A DNA stretch of 64,000 nucleotides from Thalassotalea euphylliae. Lineage in GTDB: Bacteria > Pseudomonadota > Gammaproteobacteria > Enterobacterales > Alteromonadaceae. Shown in pieces: positions 15,645 through 24,898 of this stretch. Each line of letters begins with the position of its first letter. Positions within the stretch are counted from its first letter, which is position 1. Both the position numbers and the translations under genes were made by a program. The stretch covers positions 2,604,001 through 2,668,000 of the forward strand of contig NZ_QUOU01000001.1 of assembly GCF_003390335.1 (NCBI RefSeq), read 5' to 3'. The notes under the pieces were generated by a model. It was not told where the DNA came from. It was given only the letters and a program-made list of their open reading frames with translations, and ran no database searches.

Positions 15645-17017
15645 GTCGACTGCGGCTCCGCATCTATATTTTCATCGATAAACTGGCGAGTAAACGAATA
15701 ATAGGAAATAAACGCCATCACTAAATTGCCTAACAAGGCGCCAATAAAGAAACCTTCAATGCCATATAAATAGCTGCCAAGGTATGCCAATGGCACATAA
15801 CAAACAAATAAACGAACAACCGATAACACCAGCGCCACCATTGGCTTGTGCAATGCGTTAAACGAGGAGTTGGTTAAAATAATAATCCCCTGCAAGCCAT
15901 AACCTAGTGGCAAGGTATAAATAAACAACTTGATCAAATCAGCCACCGCTTCTTCTTTGGCAAAAGCATCGGCAATAAGTGACGATATCAGAATAAGCAC
16001 AGCGTAAATGAACACTTGCCAAATCATCACGAATTTCACCGAAGTGCGATACGCTTGCTCTACCCTAACCATATTACCAGCCCCAAAATTCTGGCTAATA
16101 AACGGCGGCAGTGTCATCGACATCGCCAATACAACTAAGCTGGCAATAGATTCAATACGTGAGCCAACCCCAAAGGCTGCTACCGCCGATTCTCCATAAC
16201 CCGCAATAATCGCGGTCATAATAGCTGCGGCAATTGGCGTCAGCATATTCGCGCCAGCAGCTGGCAGGCCAATATGTAAAATGCCTTTACACGATTTTAA
16301 TAAGGTTTTTAGCGGAATAAAGTGACCGTGAATCAGTTGGCGTTTATTCACTAAAATGTGTAACACCATGGCCAGGCCAACAAGCCATGAGACCAAGGTT
16401 GCGATCGCAGCCCCTTTAATACCCATTGCAGGAACTGGCCCAAAACCAAAGATAAACACCGGATCTAGCACGGCATTAATTAAGCCCGCACTGCCCATAA
16501 TAATACTCGGCGTTCGCGTGTCACCCGACGCTCTAAGCACGGCATTACCTATCATCGGGCCAATTAAACAGACACTCCCGAGATACCAGATGTCCATGTA
16601 ATCGTGGATCAGTGGTAATAAGCTATCGCTAGCACCCAGTAAGTGGAAGATTTCATCAGTAAAATAATAACCAATGCCAGATACTATCGAGACAATCACT
16701 GCCGCTAAGTACATCGCACTGGTGGCATTGTCTTTTGCCGTTTCTTTATCTTTCGCGCCAAGGTATTTGGCAATGACCGCAGACGTACCTATGCCTAAGC
16801 CAATGGTTAAACTCAACACCGTAAATGTAATTGGAAACGTGAAGCTTACAGCGGCTAATGGTTGGGTGCCGAGTAGACCGATGAAGAATGTGTCAACCAA
16901 GTTAAAGGTCATCAACAGCACCATGCCGTAGATCATCGGAATGGTCATATTTTTCAAAGTTGGCCCAACCGGATCGGCTAATAAATCGATCTGGTGTTTG
17001 TGTTTTTTGTCGGTCAT
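15641..17017 (-). CDS. MATE-family multidrug/Na+ antiporter
   Basis: This 458-residue inner-membrane protein has about 12 hydrophobic helices in two similar halves. It begins with DPVGPTLKNMTIPMIYGMVLLMTFNLVDTFFIG and carries PLAAVSFTFP and ASGDTRTPSIIMGSAGLINAVLDPVFIFG, as in the NorM/DinF-like MATE proteins that export cationic drugs or metabolites in exchange for Na+ or H+. Its stop codon overlaps the uvrB start. That coupling to a DNA-repair gene recalls the lexA-dinF arrangement in E. coli, but no LexA box was found in the upstream gap. The substrate is unknown. Confidence 0.92.
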   Translation of the reverse strand: MTDKKHKHQIDLLADPVGPTLKNMTIPMIYGMVLLMTFNLVDTFFIGLLGTQPLAAVSFTFPITFTVLSLTIGLGIGTSAVIAKYLGAKDKETAKDNATSAMYLAAVIVSIVSGIGYYFTDEIFHLLGASDSLLPLIHDYMDIWYLGSVCLIGPMIGNAVLRASGDTRTPSIIMGSAGLINAVLDPVFIFGFGPVPAMGIKGAAIATLVSWLVGLAMVLHILVNKRQLIHGHFIPLKTLLKSCKGILHIGLPAAGANMLTPIAAAIMTAIIAGYGESAVAAFGVGSRIESIASLVVLAMSMTLPPFISQNFGAGNMVRVEQAYRTSVKFVMIWQVFIYAVLILISSLIADAFAKEEAVADLIKLFIYTLPLGYGLQGIIILTNSSFNALHKPMVALVLSVVRLFVCYVPLAYLGSYLYGIEGFFIGALLGNLVMAFISYYSFTRQFIDENIDAEPQST

Positions 17018-17923
17018 GTACTTAATTGATTACCGTATGTATCTGGTCAAACGAACAAGGAAGGTTTTTACTATTCTTCTAAGTATTCTTTGTAAGTATT
17101 CTTCGTAATGTTGCTTTTGGTCGCTTTACAAACAGTCGACCTGAAAAGCATTTGAATGCAGCAAAAGCGCTATTGTAAAAGATAGTGATAAGACTCGCTA
17201 TGGCTATCTTTTATTTCACGCCAATAGATTCGCAACAAAGTGTAAATTTACACCGCCTGTTTGCGCTGTGTTTGCATAGAAAAGCACTCACCAAACCATG
17301 ATCGCAAAAATAACACACAGTGACTCGCTAAAAACGACGAATTGACCAAGAAACACGCTATTCGGCGAAGAAACACACAAACATAAGGCTATCTTATTGT
17401 TTGTAAAAGATATCACACCAACTAGCTATTTTTTAACCAATGCGCTGTACCCCCTATGTTTCATAGCAATTACCAACTATTACACTTTAACTCACACAGT
17501 TATCCACAATTTACGTGGATAACTCGTCTAATTGGTTAAGATAATCAGATATACAGCACTTTTTGCTCCCCTATGAGCTACGTAAGTCGCTATTTTTTAG
17601 TCCACTTATTGATAAAGTGCTAATTATACCGATGCGCTGAATAAACAATGGATCAATCAAAGAGAACACAGAAGCTGTGAGTATAAGCCTGAGTCCACTG
17701 TGGAAACAAACTCAAACCAACTGTGGAAACCAACTAAGATGAAAGCTACGGATATTGAAAACAAATAAGGGCGATGGGGGCTAGTGATGAAACGCGCTAC
17801 TAAGTAAACCTAAGATTAATTCATCGTACAAAGCGAAAACTATCCCCTCTGCCGGATAAATACTGCTGCATTAACTCAAGTAGAGTTAATGCCTTTTCTG
17901 GCAAAGGGCTACTTTAAGTGAGC
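17018..17923. other. 0.9-kb gene-free gap
   Basis: No coding frame with a ribosome site was found on either strand. The part nearest 17017 must hold the promoter of the MATE-uvrB operon. The gap contains a pair of inverted DnaA-box-like sites (17498-17524, listed separately) and two copies of ACTGTGGAAAC at about 17698 and 17720. The rest is AT-rich and shows nothing recognisable. Confidence 0.6.
17498..17524. promoter_or_regulatory. Inverted pair of DnaA-box-like sites
   Basis: AGTTATCCAC and GTGGATAACT form a perfect 10-bp inverted repeat with a 7-base spacer. The left arm includes a perfect consensus DnaA box TTATCCACA (17500-17508). The right arm, CGTGGATAA, differs from the reverse consensus at one base. 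Such pairs can titrate DnaA or regulate a nearby promoter. The site is about 480 bases from the MATE gene start and about 400 from the end of the peptidase gene. It could also be a chance palindrome or RNA hairpin. Confidence 0.4.
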
Positions 17924-19861
17924 TTATAAGTGTTTTTTCAAGAAGTTCACATACGCTTGAGACGCTTCAATACGGTTGCTTTTATTTCTAAAACCGTGGC
18001 CTTCATCATCAAACAACACATAATCGACAGGCACATTGTTTTGGCGAATAGCTTCTACCATTTCATCGCTTTCCACTTGTAATACCCTTGGATCATTCGC
18101 ACCTTGTACAATGAGCACTGGCGCTTTGATATTGCTCGCATGAAACAAAGGAGAAATCGCGCGATGACGTTCTTCGTCGGTCGCAGGGTCGCCCATTTCT
18201 TGATACAAGCTTTCTTTAAACGCTTCCCACCAAGGTGGAATACTTTTTAACGTACGCACCCAGTTAGTCACACCAAAAATATTGATGCCAACTTCAAATT
18301 CATCGGTAAATGCCAAACCCGCCATGGTTAAATAACCACCGTAGCTGCCGCCAATCAGGCCAATTTTATCGGTATCTACCCAGTCCAACGATTGTAGGTA
18401 TTTTTTTCCGTACACAATGTCTTTTAAATCAACATCACCATGTTTTTTGTCGTCAAGGTGATAAAAGGTTTTGCCATAACCTGACGAGCCGCGATTATTA
18501 ACGGCAAAAATCGCGTAGCCATGGTTCACCAAATGCTGTCTGGCTGCAGAGTATCCCGTTCTCGACTGCCCACCTGGGCCGCCATGTATCCATATTAACG
18601 CAGGTACTTTATTAGTACTGGACGCTTGTTTGGGCTTAAACAATAAACTGGCAATTTCTAGCTCGTCATAACTTTTAAAGCGCACGACACTGCTTGCCAC
18701 CAAATGCTGTTCGTTCATTTCGTCTGCTAATGTACTGGTTAGCTTTTTCGGGGCATTGCTGCCCAATTGATAGGTATAGAGATTTGAAGGTGAGGTATCT
18801 GAGTTCAATAAGAAATTGACGACACTTTCATCTGATGAGAAATTTACGCCGCGAATATCGCCTGCCGCTAAATTTGGAATAACAACTTGCTGGCCACTTG
18901 CTTGCTCGGTAATTGTGACAACCGTACTGGCATCTTCATTCACCCCCATCACACGATATTTACCCGAGGGCGAATACACCAAATACGCAACATCCCAATT
19001 TAAGTCAGCGATCTGCTTATGCTCACCTGAATCAATGTTATATGTCCACGGCTGAGCAAACTCGCCGGTAAGATTAGTGGAATAAGCCAGCGTATTGTTA
19101 TCAGGAGAAAAGTCGAGCAAATCCACTTGAGCATCTTTTTCACCGTCTGATAAATTGATTAACTTGCCACTTTTTACATTCGCAATGATTAAATCTGTAT
19201 CAGTATTGCGATTCGGTTTAGACAACCCGAGCCACTCGCCATTAGGTGCAATACCACTGATGAAATAGTTATTGTCATTTTCGAAAATTAACGTCCGACT
19301 GTAATCCTCGACACTGTATTGATATAGGTCGAATACTTTAGCATCGCGCTCATTACTCGCGATATAAAACCATTTATCGCTTTCGTGCCAGCCAACGAAC
19401 GACGCTTTCAGGTTCTCGCCCGGTGTTAAATCTTTCACTGTGCCATCTGGTGATTGCACATAAACATGATTGAGCTCGTTACCACCTTGGTCTGAAGAAT
19501 ACAAAAAACGATCATCTGCTGGGAACCAATCGACAACCCAAATAGCGTCAGTTGTGGATTGCGTCAGCTGTTTAGGCTGGTCACCATTGAGCGGATATTG
19601 ATAAGCATTATAAATACCTGATTCATCCGAACTTACCAATGCATACTCACCTGTATGATTGATACGAGAGCCATATATGCTGATCGTTTTAAAAAAGGTT
19701 TCCGCTGAATATGAAGGTATTTGGGAAACAACTTCTGCAGGCTTACTGTTGTTAACTTGAGGTTGGGCTGCAGAGGCTGCCTTTTGAGTTGATGTCTTTG
19801 GTTCACTGCATCCTACTAGCAAGCTAGTTAAAATTAGCAGCGCTGAAAGCTTATGGTTCAT
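17924..19861 (-). CDS. S9-family prolyl oligopeptidase-like lipoprotein peptidase
   Basis: The 645-residue protein starts with a lipoprotein signal (LLVGC, Cys at residue 18), so it should be anchored to a membrane on the periplasmic side or exposed. An N-terminal beta-propeller (about residues 50-390, WD40/TolB-like repeats such as GEYALVSSDESGIYNAYQY) precedes an alpha/beta-hydrolase domain with the catalytic triad S506 (GGSYGG), D590 (GANDPR) and H622 (DEGHGF). These features match dipeptidyl aminopeptidase/acylaminoacyl peptidases of family S9. It probably trims peptides released by other proteases, in keeping with a marine heterotroph. It is transcribed alone. Confidence 0.92.
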   Translation of the reverse strand: MNHKLSALLILTSLLVGCSEPKTSTQKAASAAQPQVNNSKPAEVVSQIPSYSAETFFKTISIYGSRINHTGEYALVSSDESGIYNAYQYPLNGDQPKQLTQSTTDAIWVVDWFPADDRFLYSSDQGGNELNHVYVQSPDGTVKDLTPGENLKASFVGWHESDKWFYIASNERDAKVFDLYQYSVEDYSRTLIFENDNNYFISGIAPNGEWLGLSKPNRNTDTDLIIANVKSGKLINLSDGEKDAQVDLLDFSPDNNTLAYSTNLTGEFAQPWTYNIDSGEHKQIADLNWDVAYLVYSPSGKYRVMGVNEDASTVVTITEQASGQQVVIPNLAAGDIRGVNFSSDESVVNFLLNSDTSPSNLYTYQLGSNAPKKLTSTLADEMNEQHLVASSVVRFKSYDELEIASLLFKPKQASSTNKVPALIWIHGGPGGQSRTGYSAARQHLVNHGYAIFAVNNRGSSGYGKTFYHLDDKKHGDVDLKDIVYGKKYLQSLDWVDTDKIGLIGGSYGGYLTMAGLAFTDEFEVGINIFGVTNWVRTLKSIPPWWEAFKESLYQEMGDPATDEERHRAISPLFHASNIKAPVLIVQGANDPRVLQVESDEMVEAIRQNNVPVDYVLFDDEGHGFRNKSNRIEASQAYVNFLKKHL

Positions 19862-20356
19862 TTCACGTTCCTTATTGTTATTAGTCGATACCTCTTGACC
19901 ATATCTATTTAATATCTGTTTATATCAGTTGTTAACGCAACCTAGTTTGTCATACGCGTTTCCGACCTACTGCATTCGTGAAAAGAGCAAGTAAAGTCGT
20001 TTGATAACAACAAACTGAGAATAGTTGACTTCATTTAGCGGGTCAATTTGAGTACGGGTAAGCGATAGCAGTGTAAGTAACGTTAGTGAGCGACAAGCAA
20101 AACTATTTATTAGCTCGACAATTTCCTAATTACTAGATCCTCAACCATTAAGAGGAACCAAGACAGTGCTCATTATTTATTGCCAACAAACTTAAATAAC
20201 GATTTACTCGGTAAAAGAAGCTAGATAAAGAATAACAAAGGTTGATTCAAGTCAGTCCCAACCATAACAATATCAGCTAATTGTGTGCAAAATTACCACC
20301 ACTTGACCACATATTCAGCAAACGATCTAATTGTGAAAGAATTTGTCATTTTTGTG
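19862..20356. other. Gene-free stretch before the tRNA array
   Basis: About 500 bases between the divergently placed peptidase gene and the tRNA-Asn promoter. It must contain the minus-strand promoter of the peptidase gene. I see no coding frame, repeat or clear operator. Confidence 0.5.
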
Positions 20357-20385
20357 TTGACACTCTCACTTACGGACTATAATAT
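20357..20385 (+). promoter_or_regulatory. Stable-RNA-type promoter of the tRNA-Asn array
   Basis: TTGACA at 20357-20362 is followed by TATAAT at 20378-20383 (15-base spacer) or TAATAT at 20380-20385 (17-base spacer). Directly after it is the G+C-rich stretch CCGCCCCG, the discriminator typical of tRNA and rRNA promoters under stringent control. It lies about 60 bases before the first tRNA. Confidence 0.85.
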
Positions 20386-20446
20386 TCCGCCCCGTTAGCG
20401 AGGCAAGCCCATTAAACGGTAAGTTTCACTACAGAATAAACACTAT

Positions 20447-20523
20447 TCCCCTGTAGCTCAGTTGGTTAGAGCGGTGGACTGTTAATCCATGTGTCGTCTG
20501 TTCAAATCAGACCAGGGGAGCCA
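20447..20523 (+). tRNA. tRNA-Asn (GTT), copy 1
   Basis: A 77-base cloverleaf with acceptor stem TCCCCTG / CAGGGGA, discriminator G and encoded CCA end. The anticodon loop is CTGTTAA, with anticodon GTT reading Asn codons AAC and AAT. It is the first of four identical genes. Confidence 0.97.
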
Positions 20524-20601
20524 AATTCTTTCTTAACTCACCTTTAATAAGCGATGAGTTAAAGATAAAAGCCCATCAAATGATGGCAAGTAAAAGTTTA
20601 T

Positions 20602-20678
20602 TCCCCTGTAGCTCAGTTGGTTAGAGCGGTGGACTGTTAATCCATGTGTCGTCTGTTCAAATCAGACCAGGGGAGCCA
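20602..20678 (+). tRNA. tRNA-Asn (GTT), copy 2
   Basis: Identical over all 77 bases to copy 1. The 78-base spacer before it contains two small inverted repeats (TTAACTC / GAGTTAA and CCATCA / TGATGG), probably RNA-processing structures in the shared precursor. Confidence 0.97.
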
Positions 20679-20755
20679 AATCCTTCTTAACTCACCTTTA
20701 ATAAGCGATGAGTTAAAGAAAAAAGCCCATCAAATGATGGCAAGTAAAAGTTTAT

Positions 20756-20832
20756 TCCCCTGTAGCTCAGTTGGTTAGAGCGGTGGACTGTTAATCCATG
20801 TGTCGTCTGTTCAAATCAGACCAGGGGAGCCA
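20756..20832 (+). tRNA. tRNA-Asn (GTT), copy 3
   Basis: Identical to copies 1 and 2. The 77-base spacer before it differs from the first spacer at only a few positions, indicating tandem duplication of a unit of about 154 bases. Confidence 0.97.
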
Positions 20833-20909
20833 AATACTTCTTAACTCACCTTTAATAAGCGTTGAGTTAAAGAAAAAAGCCCATCAAATGATGGCAAGTA
20901 AAAGTTTAT

Positions 20910-20986
20910 TCCCCTGTAGCTCAGTTGGTTAGAGCGGTGGACTGTTAATCCATGTGTCGTCTGTTCAAATCAGACCAGGGGAGCCA
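20910..20986 (+). tRNA. tRNA-Asn (GTT), copy 4
   Basis: Identical to the other three copies; the last of the array. It is followed by a strong terminator. Confidence 0.97.
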
Positions 20987-21010
20987 CATAATTACCTCAA
21001 TAGGTAAGAT

Positions 21011-21041
21011 AAAAAGACTATCCATTGATAGTCTTTTTTTT
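21011..21041 (+). terminator. Terminator of the tRNA-Asn array
   Basis: AAAAAGACTATC, a 4-base loop region, and GATAGTC followed by eight T residues. It ends the tRNA transcript 25 bases after copy 4. The remaining 280 bases to the symporter gene hold that gene's leader and show nothing else recognisable. Confidence 0.92.
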
Positions 21042-21320
21042 CGTCTAAAGTTTCCTATTTCTCATATCATTTTTTGTTCAAGTACAGCCTGACGCTCGTT
21101 ATCAAAACAACAAATCTCAACGCAATTAACAAAAACACCCATCGAAACTTTTGATATACCAACCATTGAAATGGCGGATGGCTGAATCCCCTGTATACTC
21201 GCGGCATTCATTTAGCGCCCTCTCAAAAGCCTTAAAAAATGTAAGCGTGCACAGTGATTTAGAATACGCTAAGGTAAGTTGACTCAAAAAGTAAACCCAA
21301 ACAACAAATAAGGAAGTCGC

Positions 21321-22775
21321 ATGTTTGATCAGTTTTTTAACGCCACCGTTGGCAATGTTAATAACTTGCTGTGGGGCTCTGGTCAACTCCTCATTTATAT
21401 ACTGGTGTTTGCCGGTTTCTGGTTTTCCTTCAAACTGAAATTCGTTCAATTTGCCCATTTTCGCCATATGTTTTCGGTGATGAAAAACAGCACTAAAGGC
21501 GATAGCGCTGGCATTAGCTCTTTTCAGGCGTTGTGCACTGGCTTATCTGCCCGCGTTGGTACTGGTAATTTAGCAGGTGTGTCGGTGGCGATTTCACTGG
21601 GCGGTGCGGGTGCTGTTTTTTGGATGTGGGTGATTGCTTTTTTAGGGATGGCGACAGGTTTTGCCGAAAGCATTTTAGGTCAACTTTACAAAGTGAAAGA
21701 CGATCATAAAGAGTATCGCGGTGGTCCTGCCTATTATATAAAAATGGGCTTGAATAAGCCTTGGCTGGCAGTGGCATTCGCTATTTGTTTGTTCTTAGGT
21801 TATGGCTTTAGTTTTAGTGCGATGCAGGCCAATACCATTAGCGACGCACTCAATCACGCGCTAGATATTCCACACATGTATTCCGGGCTTGCCATTACCC
21901 TGTTTGCTGGTGTGATTGTCATGGGCGGTTTTAAAAGTATTGCCCGCTTTGCAGAGCTAGTTGTGCCATTTATGGGGATTGCCTATATTTTGGCGGCGCT
22001 AACCGTCACAGCCCTCAACATTGAGCACATCCCAGCCTTAATAGGTGATATTTTAGCGTCTGCCTTTGGTTTACAAGAAGCTGGTGCAGGTGCGCTCGGT
22101 GCCGCCATTAAAAATGGAATTCAGCGAGGCTTGTATTCGAATGAAGCTGGCGCAGGCTCTGTGCCCCATGCTTCGGCAAGTGCTTCCCCTACCCCTAATC
22201 ACCCAGTTGCTCAAGGTTATGTGCAAATGCTTGGTGTATTTGTTGATACCGTTGTGCTTTGTACTTGTACTGCCGTGATTATTTTACTGGCCGACCTGCC
22301 CATGAGCGGTGAAATGGAAGGTATTCGCCTCACCCAAGATGCGATGACAGCGCACATTGGCGAGGGTGGTGTTTATTTTGTTGCCGCGGCAATTACCCTA
22401 TTTGCCTTTACCTCAGTAGTTGCCAACTATGCCTATGCTGAAAGCAACCTACATTTATTTAAACTAGATAACAAATTAGGGCGTGGGATATACACGAGTT
22501 GTTATCTTGCCATGGTGCTTTGGGGTGCAAACGCCTCACTCTTCCATGTTTGGGCGATGGCAGATATGGCATTAGGGTTGATGACGCTGGTCAATATTTT
22601 TGCCATTGTACAGCTCACCCCCACTATCAAAGCGCTATTCAAAGACTACTGCCGACAACGGGCGAATCAAATGTCGTTACCAGTTCAGAGTCAAACCAAG
22701 CCTAAAATCAGCTTCTCTGCACAAAATATCGACTACCAAGGCAAGCTCTATTCAGGTATTTGGGATAAGAAATAG
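21321..22775 (+). CDS. Sodium:alanine/glycine symporter (AGCS family)
   Basis: This is an inner-membrane amino-acid:Na+ symporter of 484 residues with about 10-11 helices. Family signatures are ALCTGLSARVGTGNLAGVSVAISLGGAGAVFWMW (around residues 70-105), ESILGQLYK, YRGGPAYYIKMGL and SNEAGAGSVPHASASA near residue 275. AAGGAAG-like bases precede the ATG. The polar C-terminal tail of about 40 residues is outside the membrane. It is flanked by the tRNA-Asn array and asnB, but the family typically carries alanine or glycine, so a link to asparagine is not shown. Confidence 0.93.
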   Translation: MFDQFFNATVGNVNNLLWGSGQLLIYILVFAGFWFSFKLKFVQFAHFRHMFSVMKNSTKGDSAGISSFQALCTGLSARVGTGNLAGVSVAISLGGAGAVFWMWVIAFLGMATGFAESILGQLYKVKDDHKEYRGGPAYYIKMGLNKPWLAVAFAICLFLGYGFSFSAMQANTISDALNHALDIPHMYSGLAITLFAGVIVMGGFKSIARFAELVVPFMGIAYILAALTVTALNIEHIPALIGDILASAFGLQEAGAGALGAAIKNGIQRGLYSNEAGAGSVPHASASASPTPNHPVAQGYVQMLGVFVDTVVLCTCTAVIILLADLPMSGEMEGIRLTQDAMTAHIGEGGVYFVAAAITLFAFTSVVANYAYAESNLHLFKLDNKLGRGIYTSCYLAMVLWGANASLFHVWAMADMALGLMTLVNIFAIVQLTPTIKALFKDYCRQRANQMSLPVQSQTKPKISFSAQNIDYQGKLYSGIWDKK

Positions 22776-22881
22776 AGTTTTTATTAAGGTATTCACCATT
22801 TTAGTGAAATTAGGGGTTGCTTTTTCGCGAGAAGCTGGCATTTTAAATAGCAACTGCAGACGGTCAACCGTTTGTTAAAGT

Positions 22882-22942
22882 GTTAACGTTAACCCTATTT
22901 AACCTCAGTCCAATAGTAGTTATTAATTAACTAACCGGTTAG
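22882..22942. promoter_or_regulatory. Two palindromes upstream of asnB
   Basis: GTTAACGTTAAC (22882-22893) and CTAACCGGTTAG (22931-22942) are perfect 12-bp palindromes about 50 bases apart. They lie 105-165 bases upstream of the asnB start. They are reasonable operator candidates, but no regulator is identified. Confidence 0.35.
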
Positions 22943-23046
22943 ATAGTTTTGCTTTAATTGGACTTTTATCCGCAGTCGTTTGCTCACGATTTTTACACGA
23001 CAAAACACTGCACCTCATACAATTTGGAAAAAGGAGTAGCACTTCA

Positions 23047-24711
23047 ATGTGTTCGATCTTTGGTATTCTTGATATTAAAACTAGTGCGTCGGCACTTCGC
23101 CCTACTGCATTAGAATGTTCTCGTCTTTTACGTCATCGCGGCCCAGACTGGTCTGGCATTTACACTAGCGACAATGCCATCTTAGTGCATGAACGTCTAG
23201 CCATTGTTGATACTGAGCACGGCGCGCAGCCACTTTATAACGAAGACAAAACCCACGTACTAGCCGTTAACGGTGAAATTTATAACCACAAAACACTTGC
23301 CGCGAGTTTAACGGTTGATTACGAATTCCAAACCCACTCTGACTGTGAAGTGATTTTACCGTTGTACAAGGAATTCGGCGCAGAGTTTATTGACAAGCTA
23401 CAAGGCATGTTCGCCTTCTGTTTATACGATGAAAAAGCAGATCGCTACATCATTGCTCGCGACCACATTGGTATTATCCCGCTTTACACAGGTTTTGATG
23501 AAGACGGTAACTTCTATGTTGCCTCAGAAATGAAATCACTCATGCCGGTTTGTAAAACGGTTAAAGAATTCCCTCCTGGCCATGTGCTAGACAGCAAAAC
23601 CGGCGAATTGCGCAAGTACTTTAAGCGCAACTGGATGCAATACGATGCGATTAAAGACAACCACACCAGCAAAGAAAAGCTGCGCACCGCATTAGAAGAC
23701 TCAGTAAAAAGCCACTTAATGACAGACGTACCATATGGCGTGCTATTGTCAGGTGGTTTAGATTCCTCACTGGTGTCTGCGATTACGCAAAAATACGCCT
23801 CACGCCGTATTGAAGAAAACGACTTATCTGAAGCTTGGTGGCCAAAAGTGCACTCGTTTGCCTGTGGTTTAGCAGGCTCGCCTGACTTAATCGCCGCACA
23901 AAAAGTTGCCGATGCGATTGGTACGGTGCACCATAACGTCGTATTTACCGAGCAAGAAGGTATCGATGCGTTAAAAGAAGTGATTTATCACTTAGAAACA
24001 TACGATGTCACTACCGTTCGTGCCTCAACGCCGATGTACTTAATGGCGCGCAAAATTAAAGCCATGGGCATTAAAATGGTGCTTTCCGGCGAAGGTGCTG
24101 ATGAAATTTTTGGTGGTTACTTATACTTCCACAAAGCGCCAAACGCACAGGAATTCCATGAAGAGCTACTGCGTAAATTAGACAAATTACATATGTTTGA
24201 TTGCTTACGAGCGAACAAATCAATGTCGGCTTGGGGTATTGAAGCACGCGTGCCATTTTTGGATAAAAACTTCCTTGATGTCGCGATGCGCATTAACCCA
24301 GAAGACAAAATGTGTGGCGGCGGTAAAATGGAGAAAAGCATTTTACGTGAATCGTTTGAAGGCTACTTGCCAGAAGAAATTTTATGGCGTCAAAAAGAGC
24401 AGTTCTCGGACGGTGTTGGCTACTCGTGGATTGATGGCTTGAAAGAATATGTTGAATCGCAAGTGAGCGATCAACAGTTAGCAAACGCGGAATTTAAGTT
24501 CCCAGTCAACACGCCAGATACCAAAGAAGCTTACTTCTATCGCACTGTGTTTGAAGAGAAATTCCCACTAGAAAGTGCTGCCAAATGTGTGCCGGGCGGT
24601 AAGTCAGTTGCCTGCTCTACTCCGCAAGCACTGGCTTGGGATGAAGCATTTCAAAACATGGCCGACCCGTCAGGTCGTGCAGTACAGTCGGTACATAACG
24701 ACAGCTACTAA
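23047..24711 (+). CDS. asnB: Asparagine synthase B, glutamine-hydrolysing
   Basis: AsnB makes asparagine from aspartate, glutamine and ATP. The 554 residues match E. coli AsnB (554). Cys2 (MCSIFG) is the glutaminase nucleophile, followed by LRHRGPDWSGIY and VNGEIYNH. The synthetase domain has the ATP-binding LLSGGLDSSL and VLSGEGADEIFGGYLYFH. AAGGAG lies 10 bases before the ATG. It is a single gene with its own terminator. It lies 2 kb from four tRNA-Asn genes. Confidence 0.98.
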   Translation: MCSIFGILDIKTSASALRPTALECSRLLRHRGPDWSGIYTSDNAILVHERLAIVDTEHGAQPLYNEDKTHVLAVNGEIYNHKTLAASLTVDYEFQTHSDCEVILPLYKEFGAEFIDKLQGMFAFCLYDEKADRYIIARDHIGIIPLYTGFDEDGNFYVASEMKSLMPVCKTVKEFPPGHVLDSKTGELRKYFKRNWMQYDAIKDNHTSKEKLRTALEDSVKSHLMTDVPYGVLLSGGLDSSLVSAITQKYASRRIEENDLSEAWWPKVHSFACGLAGSPDLIAAQKVADAIGTVHHNVVFTEQEGIDALKEVIYHLETYDVTTVRASTPMYLMARKIKAMGIKMVLSGEGADEIFGGYLYFHKAPNAQEFHEELLRKLDKLHMFDCLRANKSMSAWGIEARVPFLDKNFLDVAMRINPEDKMCGGGKMEKSILRESFEGYLPEEILWRQKEQFSDGVGYSWIDGLKEYVESQVSDQQLANAEFKFPVNTPDTKEAYFYRTVFEEKFPLESAAKCVPGGKSVACSTPQALAWDEAFQNMADPSGRAVQSVHNDSY

Positions 24712-24747
24712 TAAGCTAACGTTTTAAACGATTGTTATCACCCAATC

Positions 24748-24783
24748 AAAGGCGCTACTAAATGATCAGTAGCGCCTTTTTTA
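24748..24783 (+). terminator. Terminator of asnB
   Basis: A 12-bp perfect stem (AAAGGCGCTACT / AGTAGCGCCTTT) with an 8-base loop and a T run, 37 bases after the asnB stop. Confidence 0.93.
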
Positions 24784-24898
24784 ATTTATGAGCGCCCAAA
24801 TAAGATTATTTACACTTGTCAGTTAATTTTTAATGAAAATTACTTTAAAGTAGTCGTATTTACCGAATAACTCTCTAAAACAGTTAGGATCTCCTGTT

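Noticed and set aside
16998..17100. LexA box before the MATE-uvrB operon
   Set aside because: No sequence of the CTG-N10-CAG type with good flanks was seen in the upstream region.
20447..20986. Regularly spaced repeats that resemble a CRISPR array
   Set aside because: The repeated 77-base unit folds as tRNA-Asn with encoded CCA, and the spacers are nearly identical rather than unique.
21126..21467. 113-codon minus-strand frame before the symporter gene
   Set aside because: It overlaps the start of the sodium:alanine symporter gene on the opposite strand and has no family match or ribosome site.
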